Positions 20,432 to 30,900 of a DNA stretch of 47,679 bases are shown piece by piece. Numbering within the stretch: position 1 is the first letter of the stretch; each line of letters opens with the position of its first letter. Below the pieces are notes generated by a model. The model was not told where the DNA came from and made no database searches. It saw nothing but the letters and a program-made list of their open reading frames with translations. A program made the position numbers and the translations under genes. Source of the stretch: a virus; the IMG/VR virus record IMGVR_UViG_3300025435_000031, positions 1 through 47,679 of that record. One strand, given 5' to 3'.

Positions 20432-22254
20432 TGGCAGCCAACAGCGTTATAAATTTAACATCACTTGATTTTGATACTCTAAAAAATAGTTTTAAAGACT
20501 ATTTAAAAAGTCAAAGTGTATTTCAAGATTATGACTTTGAAGGCTCTAATATCAATGTCTTACTTGATATTATGGCATACAACTCTTATATCAACTCGTT
20601 TTATCTTAATATGGCTGTTTCTGAGGGGTTCCTTGATTCAGCTCAATTGAGAAGTTCTGTTGTTTCTCATGCTAAAGAATTGAACTACACACCCAGATCA
20701 GCTAGATCTGCTATGGCAACAATTGATGTTAATTTTGTAACAACTGGTCTAACAAGTAGTTTGTTTGAAATTCCTAAGGGAACGCAGTTTAGTGGTTCAA
20801 ATGCAAACGGATCTTTCATTTTTACTACCGACAAATCAACACTACTTTCATCAACAACATCAACGTTTTCTACAACCAACCTTCCAATTTTTGAAGGAAC
20901 ATATATTAACGAGACATTTGTTGTTGATAGTACAATTGATAATCAACGCTTTATACTATCAAACCAAAATGTCGACACGACTAGTATCAACGTTTCTACA
21001 TCAATTGACAACGGTCAAACAACGGTTGATTTTATTCAAGCAACTAACTTGTATGGTTTGAATAGTAACTCTACAGTATACTTCATCCAATCAACTCAAA
21101 ATGGCTATTATGAAATTGTTTTTGGTGATGGTGTATTTGGCCAGCAATTGTTGAACGGCACAACAATACTTGTAACATATAGAATTTCAAAAGGGGATGC
21201 AGCTAACGGTATTTCATCATTTAATATCGATGTAAACCTTGGAACAATCAATAATTGTACAGTCGTTGCAACCGTAACACCTAATATGACATCTGTTGAT
21301 GGTGCGGTAGAAGAAGATATTGAAACGATTAGATTTAGAGCTCCACGTCACTTCCAAACACAAGATAGAGCAATAACAACTTCAGATTACATGAATCTAA
21401 TATATGAAAATTTTCCAGTTGTTAAAGCGGTTAACGTCTACGGTGGAGAAACTGTGAGTGGTTCTGTTGAATTTGGTAGAGTGTTTATATCACCTCTAAG
21501 CCAATCAGGTAGCAACGTTACAAACGCGGTCAAGAACGACATTATAACTTATCTAAAAGACAAGAATGCACTAGGTATAACACCGGTGATTGTTGACCCA
21601 ACAGTATTGTATGTTGTTCCAACAACAACAGCAGCTGTCAACTTTAACCAAACACAACTATCACCTGCAGATATCCAATCGATATTACTAACAACAACAG
21701 AGACTTATAATAACAACTATCTAAAAAACTTTAATACAACGTTTAGATATTCTAATTTTATTAGTGCTTTGAATAATGCTGATCCTAGTATATCAAGTAT
21801 ACAGTTGACTATCAACATAGCAAAATCTATAACACCAATACTTGGCCAAGCTCAAGTATTATCAATAGCATTTAATAATCAAATAATTCCTGGTACAATA
21901 ATTTCAACAGAATTTGTTGCTAGTGACGGTAATGTATATCGCTTCACAGATTATAATCCAAATAACAACACATTCAAGCGTGTTGGTGAGATAACAAACT
22001 ACACGATTCAAAACACAACTAATACTCTTTACCTAGAACAAATTCAAGCTGGATCACAAAGCTACACATCTATTGGTTCTGTTAATTATGCAACAGGTGA
22101 AATTGATATAACAACAATAACAATAGTAGACTTTTTAAATAACACTGGTATAATATTTGAAACATCTGCTGTAGAAGATAACGTCTATGGTATTAAAAAC
22201 GATGTAATTGAATTAGATGTTGCTAACGCAGTCGTTAATGTAGTATCTGTATGA
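20431..22254 (+). CDS. 6: gp6-like baseplate wedge protein
   Basis: A 607-residue protein (T4 gp6 660 aa). The N-terminal 80 residues hold DYDFEGSNINVLLDIMAYNS and SVVSHAKELNYTPRSARSA, which are characteristic. The middle has YEIVFGDGVFGQQL (about 227-240) and TQDRAITTSDYMNLIYENFP (about 311-330), the baseplate-J-type motifs of gp6. gp6 dimers form the ring that holds the wedges together. It overlaps gp25 and the next gene by a few bases. The C-terminal 100 residues are beta-rich and less conserved. Confidence 0.9.
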   Translation: MAANSVINLTSLDFDTLKNSFKDYLKSQSVFQDYDFEGSNINVLLDIMAYNSYINSFYLNMAVSEGFLDSAQLRSSVVSHAKELNYTPRSARSAMATIDVNFVTTGLTSSLFEIPKGTQFSGSNANGSFIFTTDKSTLLSSTTSTFSTTNLPIFEGTYINETFVVDSTIDNQRFILSNQNVDTTSINVSTSIDNGQTTVDFIQATNLYGLNSNSTVYFIQSTQNGYYEIVFGDGVFGQQLLNGTTILVTYRISKGDAANGISSFNIDVNLGTINNCTVVATVTPNMTSVDGAVEEDIETIRFRAPRHFQTQDRAITTSDYMNLIYENFPVVKAVNVYGGETVSGSVEFGRVFISPLSQSGSNVTNAVKNDIITYLKDKNALGITPVIVDPTVLYVVPTTTAAVNFNQTQLSPADIQSILLTTTETYNNNYLKNFNTTFRYSNFISALNNADPSISSIQLTINIAKSITPILGQAQVLSIAFNNQIIPGTIISTEFVASDGNVYRFTDYNPNNNTFKRVGEITNYTIQNTTNTLYLEQIQAGSQSYTSIGSVNYATGEIDITTITIVDFLNNTGIIFETSAVEDNVYGIKNDVIELDVANAVVNVVSV

Positions 22255-24299
22255 ATAACATAGAAAAAATTATATCGCCGTTTGTTGAGTCGCAGTTTCC
22301 TTCTTTTTATAGAGATGAAGGACCAAACTTTATTGCGTTCATGAAGGCATATTATGAGTGGGCAGAACAAGCTGATCAAACAATTGGCCAAACAAGATCA
22401 TTGTATGACATAAAAGATTTAGATCATACTCAAACTCAATTTATAAAATATTTTAAAAACAAATACATTAACTCTTTACCAGAATCTATTGTTGCAGATA
22501 AGCAACTTTTGATTAAACACATTTTAGAACTTTATAGAACAAAAGGTACAAAGCGTGCTTATGAGCTTTTGTTTAGATTGCTGTTTAATGAAGATATTGA
22601 TATTTTTATCCCTGGTGATTATCTGTTTAAACTATCCGATGCTACATGGTTTATTAAAAAATACATAGAAGTTTCAGATAACCCACTACTTCCTGAACTT
22701 ATTGGAAAAGTAATATACTCTAAAAAAGAATCTCAGGCGGTTGTTGAAGATTATTACGTTAAGATTGTTAATAATAAAACTATCAATGTTTTAGTACTGT
22801 CAAACATCCAAGGTTCTTTTAAGTTTGGTGAAAAAATACTTTGTACAGATATTCCTCAAATAACAACTGACAACGCACCAATTGTATTTGGTTCACTTTC
22901 TTCGGTTAGTATTGTTAATGGTGGTAGTAATTTTAACATTGGTGATGTTTTAAATGTAACTGGTGCTGGTGGTGTTGGTGGTAAAGCAAGAGTTGTTGCT
23001 ACCACAAATCAAAACGGTAAGGTTGCGTTCAATCTTATTAATGGTGGTTATGGGTTTTCCGTAAATGCTGTTGTTACTGTAACAGGTGGCTATGGCGCAG
23101 GCGCTAACTTTGCTGTTGGTCAGATTGTTAACAAACAAATATATCAAATTAACAGAGATAAGTTAGGTAACTACTACAACACACAAATGGAAAGTAGTGC
23201 TGCTGGTGTAACGCTCAATGTTACAGGTGAGACAGGAACATTTACCAATGGTGAAACTCTTACACAACCATCATCTAACACACGCGTTTTTGATGTTACG
23301 TATGTAACTGGTGCTTCTGCTAATGGTGAATCATACTCAAATTCTTCTTTGGGAATAACTGGACTAATTGGCTATAGAGTAGACGGAACTTCAATATCTG
23401 TTTACGGTAATGATACAAGTCTAATGAGTGCTAACCTTGTTTCTGGTGTCAAATTAATTAGTAACGTATCCTCTACAGTTATATTGTTAAATAGCATTTC
23501 CGGAAAAGCTACAAACTCACCAACAGGAACTGTTGTTACATCAAACACATCACAAATAGTTGTTAATAACATCACTGGATATTATATTCCAGGTTTGAGA
23601 GTGACAGGTGGTTCAAGTACGCATACTGCAAACGTAACAAGTGTCGTAAGAAATACAGATTGGTTGTTTCCATATGCTGTAGCTGGTAACTATCTTTCAA
23701 ATCTCGACACACAAACAAAGAATATGTTAACAATTGTTATCAAAGAAGTTGGAACGATAGCTTATCTTACAAATGTTAATCCAGGTATTGGATATTCAGC
23801 TAATCCAACAGTATCAATTATTGAGCCTGACATTTACGATCTTAGAATACCAGATCCATCAGGAACAGGATTCTATGGTTATGACGCTGTTGTTACTGCA
23901 AATGCTGGTACCGCTAATGGTGTTGTTACTGCTGTGCAAATAAGTGATTCTGGTTTTGGTTACATACCAGACGAAACAGTTTTCTTATCATCACCAAACA
24001 ACGCTACATCTGTCGTTGGTGTTTCTGTCGTTGATTTGAACGGTCAGAGCTCTGGTACGTGGCTAAATAACAAAAGCTTTTTATCAGATTTGATGGCAAT
24101 ACAAGATAGCAATTACTATCAAACATTTTCTTATGAAATTTTAGCAACAAGAATGAAAGACACTTACGAAAAGTTTGTAAACGATTTGATCCACATCAGT
24201 GGTATTGCGCTGTTTGGAAGATATAGTATCAAGAGTGAACTAGTTAGCGGCGATAACGTAGTTGTACCAGTTGCAAATAACGGTATTATCCAATCATAA
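22251..24299 (+). CDS. gp7-like baseplate wedge protein (tentative)
   Basis: A 682-residue protein. The first 150 residues, SPFVESQFPSFYRDEGPNFI, IKHILELYRTKGTKRAYELL and FNEDIDIFIPGDYLFKLSD, are typical of a wedge protein found after gp6 in marine T4-like phages. The rest consists of Gly/Asn/Thr-rich beta repeats with G-x-G-Y-x(3)-P-x-V motifs. The end (DTYEKFVNDLIHISGIALFG) is helical. In T4 the gene after gp6 is gp7 (1032 aa), so gp7 is assigned by place; I cannot show homology. It overlaps gp6 by 4 nt. Confidence 0.6.
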   Translation: MNNIEKIISPFVESQFPSFYRDEGPNFIAFMKAYYEWAEQADQTIGQTRSLYDIKDLDHTQTQFIKYFKNKYINSLPESIVADKQLLIKHILELYRTKGTKRAYELLFRLLFNEDIDIFIPGDYLFKLSDATWFIKKYIEVSDNPLLPELIGKVIYSKKESQAVVEDYYVKIVNNKTINVLVLSNIQGSFKFGEKILCTDIPQITTDNAPIVFGSLSSVSIVNGGSNFNIGDVLNVTGAGGVGGKARVVATTNQNGKVAFNLINGGYGFSVNAVVTVTGGYGAGANFAVGQIVNKQIYQINRDKLGNYYNTQMESSAAGVTLNVTGETGTFTNGETLTQPSSNTRVFDVTYVTGASANGESYSNSSLGITGLIGYRVDGTSISVYGNDTSLMSANLVSGVKLISNVSSTVILLNSISGKATNSPTGTVVTSNTSQIVVNNITGYYIPGLRVTGGSSTHTANVTSVVRNTDWLFPYAVAGNYLSNLDTQTKNMLTIVIKEVGTIAYLTNVNPGIGYSANPTVSIIEPDIYDLRIPDPSGTGFYGYDAVVTANAGTANGVVTAVQISDSGFGYIPDETVFLSSPNNATSVVGVSVVDLNGQSSGTWLNNKSFLSDLMAIQDSNYYQTFSYEILATRMKDTYEKFVNDLIHISGIALFGRYSIKSELVSGDNVVVPVANNGIIQS

Positions 24300-24302
24300 A
24301 TA
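24295..24302 (+). promoter_or_regulatory. Late promoter CATAAATA before gp8-like gene
   Basis: CATAAATATAATAAAT overlaps the stop of the gp7-like gene and lies 25 bp before the next ATG. Confidence 0.45.
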
Positions 24303-24326
24303 TAATAAATTAACCTGGGTTAGGCA

Positions 24327-27300
24327 ATGGCAGTTTTAACAATAAATCAATATATTGACACAGCACAGTCTTTTATTAACAACGTTGCTAATTCGCAAAA
24401 TTCTTATTACGTTTTCTACGGAAAGCCCGATTCGTGGGTCAACACAACGACAAACGTACCAGACGATACAGCTGTTCCAGTATCAAACGGTTCAGTTGCA
24501 GCATATCAACAGCAAATATATAAAGATCTAGTGTTTGGCAAGCTAATTACTAGTGGCCATGTGTCGTCTATGATACCAAGATACAATTGGTCAAACAACA
24601 TCGTATACTCTAGCTACGACCAGAACGATCCATCATTATACGACAAACAATTTTACGTTGTTACCGATGCATATGAAGTTTATAAATGTATCGACAATAA
24701 CTATGGTGCACCGTCAGTAGTTAAACCTTCTCTAACAACAACCTCTGGTGTATTTTCTACATCTGATGGATATGTTTGGAAGTATATGTTTACAGTTGAT
24801 AGCACAGCTAATTCTGTGTTTACAACAAGCGACTATATTCCTGTTACACCAAATACAGATGTTGTAAACAATGCAACTGGCGGTTCTATTGATTTTATTA
24901 GTGTTGTGGCTGGTGGTAACAACTATCAAGCATATGATAGTGGATTTTTACAAAGCGTACAGTCACCGTTGATTGTTAGAATTGCTAATACAGCATCACC
25001 TACAAACGGCCGCTATGTTAACTCATCAATATATCTAAAAACAGGTTTTGGTTCTGGTCAGTTAAGACAAATAATAAACTACGATGGTTTAGGACGTCTT
25101 GTAACCGTTTCATCTCCTTTTGACACATATACTGTATTCAATGTAGGTAATGTTCAGGGTTCTGTTCAAAACGGTTTGTTACTAACACAACGAATTGATA
25201 GCGTTTCATTTTTATATTCAAAGGGTTTCTTCAACGTTGGTGATACAATTATCCAATCAGAAACACAAGCGACAGCTACGATCTTAACTTCAAACAATAC
25301 TGTATTCAAAACAAACAAAACAAGTTCAAACGATTTTGTTATTGGTTATCCAATTTATAACACAACACAATCAGCAGTTGCAAAGTCTGGTAAAGTTAAT
25401 CTGTTTACAAATGCTGTACAAGGCAGTGTCATTACGTTTGCTGGTTCTGGTTATTCCTCTGCACCATCCGTTACCATTGCTAACTCTATAGGTGACACAA
25501 CGGGTTCGGGTGCAACTGCTACTGCATCAAGTAATTCAAGTGGAAGAGTAACTGGTTTAACAATAACAGCCAATGGTGCTAATTTTACATTAAACCCAAC
25601 AATAACGATTGCTGCACCATCACCAATTTCTTTTAGTGGTAATACAACTAGTGTCAACGTTTCAAGTGATTATATAACTCTTGGTTCAAATGCTGCATAC
25701 TTTTCCAATGGCGACCAAGTAACTTATCTTGTTGGTACTGGTAACACAGCAATTGGTGGTTTGACAAACAACACTGTTTACTATGTCACAAACACAACTT
25801 CAACAACAATTCAGTTAGCTGCAAATTCTAGTGGTACACCAATCAATATAACTGGAGCTGCATCATCTTCACAACCAGGCCATTCATTTACAGGTCAGCA
25901 AGCTACAGCAAATACGTTTTTAGGAACATATATTGTTGCTAATGGATCTACCAATTTCACAAGCGATTTTGCTATAAGTGACTTTGTTCGTGTTGGTGAA
26001 TCAACCAATGTTAATATTAGAAGAGTTGTTGCTGTTAATAGTAGTGTTATAACAGTAGATCAACCATATCCTAATACTGCAAACGTTGGTGCTGCAAATG
26101 TTTACTCTCAACCTTATGCTGCACTTGTTACTTCATCAACACCACTAGTATCAAATGGTATTATTTCAAATACCAACTTGAACAGCGTAACAATTGCTTA
26201 TGAAAACCCAAGCATACTTGCACAGTTGTATATAAGTGGTGAACGTATTGACATGGTTGGTTCTGATAACGTTGCACAAGGTGCAAACGGTACGGTATCA
26301 TTCTCTAATTCTTCAACAGTTATTATCAGTAATGTTACTGGTACATTTTTATCTGGGGCAAATAACTACATCCGTGGTGCTTCAAGCCTTCAGAAAGCAC
26401 ATATCCAATCGGTCGTAAGCTTCCCAACAATAACTGTCCAATCACCAGCTGGATCGTTTGTGTCCGGCCAGCAAGTATATTTTAGAACGCAGCCAGATTT
26501 GACTGCAGTTGGAAATGCAACTGTTATTTCATCCTACAACTCACCTAACGAATTAACAGAATACATTATTTCTCCTACTGTCAATATCACAGGTGATGGT
26601 TCAGGTGCTATAGCTTATTCTGTTGTCAATACAACATTTGGTTCTGCAAATAACATTACAAACATTGTTGTTCTTAACCCAGGTGTTAATTACACCTATG
26701 CTAATGTTAGTATCGTTTCAAACTCGTTCTTTGGATATTATTCAAACGGAGCTCCATCTGCTGTCGCGGCAGCAAGAATAGCACCGCTATCAGGTCACGG
26801 TGCTGATCCACTAAGAGAACTTGGTGCAAGATACGTTGGTGTAAATGTTACTATAGACACAGGTATCAATGAAAGCTTTAGATTCCCTATATTTGGAAAA
26901 TATCGTAAAATTGGTATTATTGAAAATCCACAGTTCCAAAACGTTGTTGTTGGATTGAACAATTTTGATAGAGTAAAACTATCAATTGGTACAGCTTCAA
27001 CTAACTTCACTGTTAATGAGTATGTGATACAATCATCCTCAAATGCTGTTGGTCGTGTAGTATATGCTAACAACACTTTTGTTGAACTTAAAAACGTTGT
27101 AGGAACTTTTGGAACTGGCTCAAACGTATATGGGTTCACATCACTAACAAGCGCAAATGTTACAGCTGCTAACATTTCGTATTTCTCATCTCCTTCATCG
27201 GTTGAAGTAGTAAGTGAAAAAGTAAACAATGTTGTTACATCTGGTGTTATATCTGCAACTATATCACAGATTATTAGCAACACACAGCTAAGATTAACAG

Positions 27301-27974
27301 ATGTAACAGGACGTTTCCAGTCAAATGCTGTATTGTTTGATAGCTCAACTAACAGTTATGCTAACGTTTCGTCCATATCAATAGCTAATGGTACAATCGA
27401 TGTTACTTCAACTTTTGGCTTGAATTTCTCACAGCTAAGTAGATTAACATTGACTTCTAATACTGGCTCGTATATTGTAGGTGAAAGAATAGTTCAGAGT
27501 GTTGTTAATGCTTCTGCAACAGTTATGTCAACAAACACTGATTTTGATATATTATTTACAAATGCAAATGGATTATTCAATGTTGGTGATATTGTAACAA
27601 CAAATACATCATCAGGTAATGGTATTGTTACATACGCAAACAGTTCATATTTAAAGTTAACTTCAGCAAAAGGAACATTCCAAGCTGTTGGTACTCAACG
27701 AGTAATAAATAACCTTAATATTGGTGCTGATGTTGTTAATGTTTATAGTGTTCTGTTGTTGAATGACGTAAGTCCCGTTGCTAACTTCCAAACAGGACAG
27801 TATGTTATTACAGGTAACACAAGTGGCGCTGTTGGTAGAAATGCATTGGCTGGAACAATAACATATCCTGAATTAGTTAGAAACAGTGGATCAGTAATAT
27901 ACTTGGAAAACATTGCGCCTTTAACAAGAGCCAACACAACAAAAGAACAAGTAAGTTTGATTATTAAGTTTTAG
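24327..27974 (+). CDS. 8: gp8-like baseplate wedge protein with long beta-repeat extension
   Basis: A 1215-residue protein. The first 190 residues resemble gp8: YYVFYGKPDSWVNTTTNVPD, DLVFGKLITSGHVSSMIPRY, KQFYVVTDAYEVYKCIDNN and SDGYVWKYMFTVD. T4 gp8 is only 334 aa. The remaining 900 residues are tandem beta modules, many with a GE-x-I/V-x-QS start, A-x-G-x-V and AN(S/N)(T/S)-x-(I/V) (for example GRVVYANNTFVELKNVVGTF). A second gp8-like stretch (RELGARYVGVNVTIDTGIN, IGIIENPQF near 825-880) suggests that the repeats are inserted between two halves of gp8. It would lie on the wedge periphery. Confidence 0.75.
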   Translation: MAVLTINQYIDTAQSFINNVANSQNSYYVFYGKPDSWVNTTTNVPDDTAVPVSNGSVAAYQQQIYKDLVFGKLITSGHVSSMIPRYNWSNNIVYSSYDQNDPSLYDKQFYVVTDAYEVYKCIDNNYGAPSVVKPSLTTTSGVFSTSDGYVWKYMFTVDSTANSVFTTSDYIPVTPNTDVVNNATGGSIDFISVVAGGNNYQAYDSGFLQSVQSPLIVRIANTASPTNGRYVNSSIYLKTGFGSGQLRQIINYDGLGRLVTVSSPFDTYTVFNVGNVQGSVQNGLLLTQRIDSVSFLYSKGFFNVGDTIIQSETQATATILTSNNTVFKTNKTSSNDFVIGYPIYNTTQSAVAKSGKVNLFTNAVQGSVITFAGSGYSSAPSVTIANSIGDTTGSGATATASSNSSGRVTGLTITANGANFTLNPTITIAAPSPISFSGNTTSVNVSSDYITLGSNAAYFSNGDQVTYLVGTGNTAIGGLTNNTVYYVTNTTSTTIQLAANSSGTPINITGAASSSQPGHSFTGQQATANTFLGTYIVANGSTNFTSDFAISDFVRVGESTNVNIRRVVAVNSSVITVDQPYPNTANVGAANVYSQPYAALVTSSTPLVSNGIISNTNLNSVTIAYENPSILAQLYISGERIDMVGSDNVAQGANGTVSFSNSSTVIISNVTGTFLSGANNYIRGASSLQKAHIQSVVSFPTITVQSPAGSFVSGQQVYFRTQPDLTAVGNATVISSYNSPNELTEYIISPTVNITGDGSGAIAYSVVNTTFGSANNITNIVVLNPGVNYTYANVSIVSNSFFGYYSNGAPSAVAAARIAPLSGHGADPLRELGARYVGVNVTIDTGINESFRFPIFGKYRKIGIIENPQFQNVVVGLNNFDRVKLSIGTASTNFTVNEYVIQSSSNAVGRVVYANNTFVELKNVVGTFGTGSNVYGFTSLTSANVTAANISYFSSPSSVEVVSEKVNNVVTSGVISATISQIISNTQLRLTDVTGRFQSNAVLFDSSTNSYANVSSISIANGTIDVTSTFGLNFSQLSRLTLTSNTGSYIVGERIVQSVVNASATVMSTNTDFDILFTNANGLFNVGDIVTTNTSSGNGIVTYANSSYLKLTSAKGTFQAVGTQRVINNLNIGADVVNVYSVLLLNDVSPVANFQTGQYVITGNTSGAVGRNALAGTITYPELVRNSGSVIYLENIAPLTRANTTKEQVSLIIKF

Positions 27975-27982
27975 AGGAAAAT

Positions 27983-30900
27983 ATGGCTTTACAAACAGAT
28001 CTTTCGCGCAGTCCTTATTTTGACGACTATGATTCAACAAAGAATTTTTATAGAGTTCTTTACAGACCATCAGTTGCCGTTCAGACTCGCGAACTTAATC
28101 AAATGCAAACTATTTTGCAAGATCAAATCGACAAGTTTGGCCGCCATGTATTCAAAGAAGGTTCTGTTATCGAAGGATGTTCTTTTACCTTTGACCAAAA
28201 ATACAACTATGTAAAAATCAATGATAACTATGCTAACGGCACAGCATTTACTATTACTGATTTTGTTAATAACTATGTTACAAACTCAAATGGTTTGAAA
28301 GCTCTAATTATTAACACACAAGTTGGTTATCAATCACAGGATCCAGACCTTAATACAATATACGTTAAATATTTAAACACAGGTTCGTTTTCCAACGGTT
28401 CATCACAATCCGTGTTTGCAAACAATGAAACACTAACTATTGCTACATCAGCAAATGTTGTCATTGGAAATGTTGTTGTTGCGACTGTTACAAACTCTAC
28501 TGGATTTGGGTATGCTTTCACCACAACAAGTGGAACAATTTTCCAAAAGGGATTCTTCATTAGTGTTACACCACAAACACTAATTGTTTCAAAGTATGAC
28601 AATCAACCAAATAATATTTCTGTTGGTTTCAATACACTAGAAAACATTATTACTCCAGAAGCTGATTCGTCACTTTATGACAACGCAGCTGGTTCACCTA
28701 ACTATGCAGCACCAGGTGCTCATAGATTACAGTTGGTCCCAACACTAGTTACAAAAACCACATCATCTATTTCAAACACAGAAGCGTTCTTCTCGCTTTG
28801 CGATTTTAAAAGTGGTTACCCAGTTTCAATAAAAAATGATCCACAATATGCAGCACTTGGTGCTGATATGGCAAGAAGATCATATGAAACTAATGGTGAT
28901 TATGTTGTTTATCCTTTTGTCCTTTCAACAGAACAAAAAGCTTATGATGATCCTGACCATGCAACATACGTAAATCTTGTTTCATCACGTGGTTTGGGTT
29001 ATGTTAAGGGATATAGAGTTGAGTATATCAACAATAACAAAATTGCATTAAGAAAAAGTACTGATTATGAAGCAATATCAGGTCAAGTTGTAAGTACCAA
29101 TTTTGGTTATTATATTAACGTTGATCAGTATGCTGGTGAATTTGACGTTTCAAATGTTTACCAAGTTGAACTACATAACTCTCCTAAAAATGCTGTGTTG
29201 AATGGGTCATTGCTCTCAACATCTTACTCATCATCTACTAGAATTGGTACAGCGTTTCTGAGAGGGTTCAAGTATTCAGGTGGATCTATCGGTACTGGTA
29301 ACGAGATCTACAACGCATATCTTTTCAACGTTCAAATGAATCCAGGCCAGAACTTTAGCAACGTTTTGAGTATAATCTATCGTAGCAGTGGAAGCACTGT
29401 AGGTATTGCTGATGTTATTCAAACTCTTGGACCATCTGGATATAGTACTACATTCCAAAACGCTCAACTAAACAACATGATTTTCCCATTTGGCCAAAGA
29501 GGCTTGAAGTTAGATGGGTTCAATAACCAACAGTTTGTATACAGAGACAAAGCAAACGCATCGTTCAGTACACTATCTTCTGGATCAATGACAATTAACT
29601 TGCCAGCTTCACCACATGGAACTGGTACAGAAACATTCTTTGACGAAGGTACACTTTCAAACGCAAACAAAGATACGTTCATTGTTGTTCCAACTACATC
29701 AGGAACTACAACTGCAAAAACTGGTACAGTTGCTGTAACTGGTTTAACCACACCATCAGGAACTGTTTCTGGTGTTGCAGGAAGTACAGCTGTTGTTGGT
29801 TCAGGAACAACATTTACTTCTCTTACAGTTGGTAACTGGATCATTGCAAATGGTGAAAAGCATGTTATTGCATCGATTGCTAATACAACATATCTAACTA
29901 TTGCAACACCATGGGTTTCAACAGTAGCTGCTAACTCATTCCAGCAAGGTTCCATAACAGTTACTGGTACATCGACAGCATTCTTGTCAGATTACATGGT
30001 TGGTGACTTTATTACGTTTAATTCTGAAACCCACCAGATTGCATTTATTGCAAACAATACATCATTGAAAACAGTGCAATATTGGAGCAGCAGTGCATCG
30101 TCAAATACACACGCTAAGACATTCCCAGCTGGTGTTCCTCTCGATTTTACAAAATCAAATGGCGTAATTAACAGATCAATTGTTGCAACAGCTAACTCAG
30201 CAACATTTACACTTGGTGAGCAAATTACTGGATCATTCAATGCGTTTGCATATTTTGATACACTAAGATCTGCTACTGTTCCTATTAAAAAGAACCTTAA
30301 GAGAAATGTATATGTTTCTATCAACTGCGCAAGTGCTGGAACATCAGGTACGTTTAGCTTAGGTCTCCCAGACGTTTATCAAATAAACAACATCTTTATT
30401 AACAACGGTGGTACATATTCAAACGCTGGTGTTGATTATTCTTCTAACTTTACATTTGATAATGGCCAAAGAGATGGCTATTATGACCTAGCTAGTATCA
30501 CAGTTAACGGTGTTCCTCTAGCTTTGACATCTAGAATTATTGTTGATATGGATGTGTTTGTTGCAAGTACCGACCAAGGCGTTGGCTTCTTCTCAGCTAA
30601 TTCATATCCTGTTGACGATGTTTACCCTGAAAGTAATACAGGAATAAACATCGCTGCTAACACAACACCACATATTACAACTGCTCAAATTCCTCAATAC
30701 ACTGGTTCTGATGGATCCGTATTCGATCTTCGTGATTGTATTGACTTTAGACCACAAGCTGCTAATACTGCAACATATCTTTCTAACTCTTCAAATTGGA
30801 TGACAACAACACCAACTGAAAACCCATCTAATGCGTTTACAGTTAGTGTACTTTCAACTGGTGCATATCTACCTTCACCAGATAGTAATTTTCAATCAGA

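Noticed and set aside
26795-27283. Leftward ORF of 162 codons
   Set aside because: It lies wholly inside the gp8-like gene, with biased composition that follows from Asn/Thr/Val-rich coding on the other strand.
29464-29955. Leftward ORF of 163 codons
   Set aside because: It lies inside the DUF4815 gene and is explained by its codon bias; no start signal.
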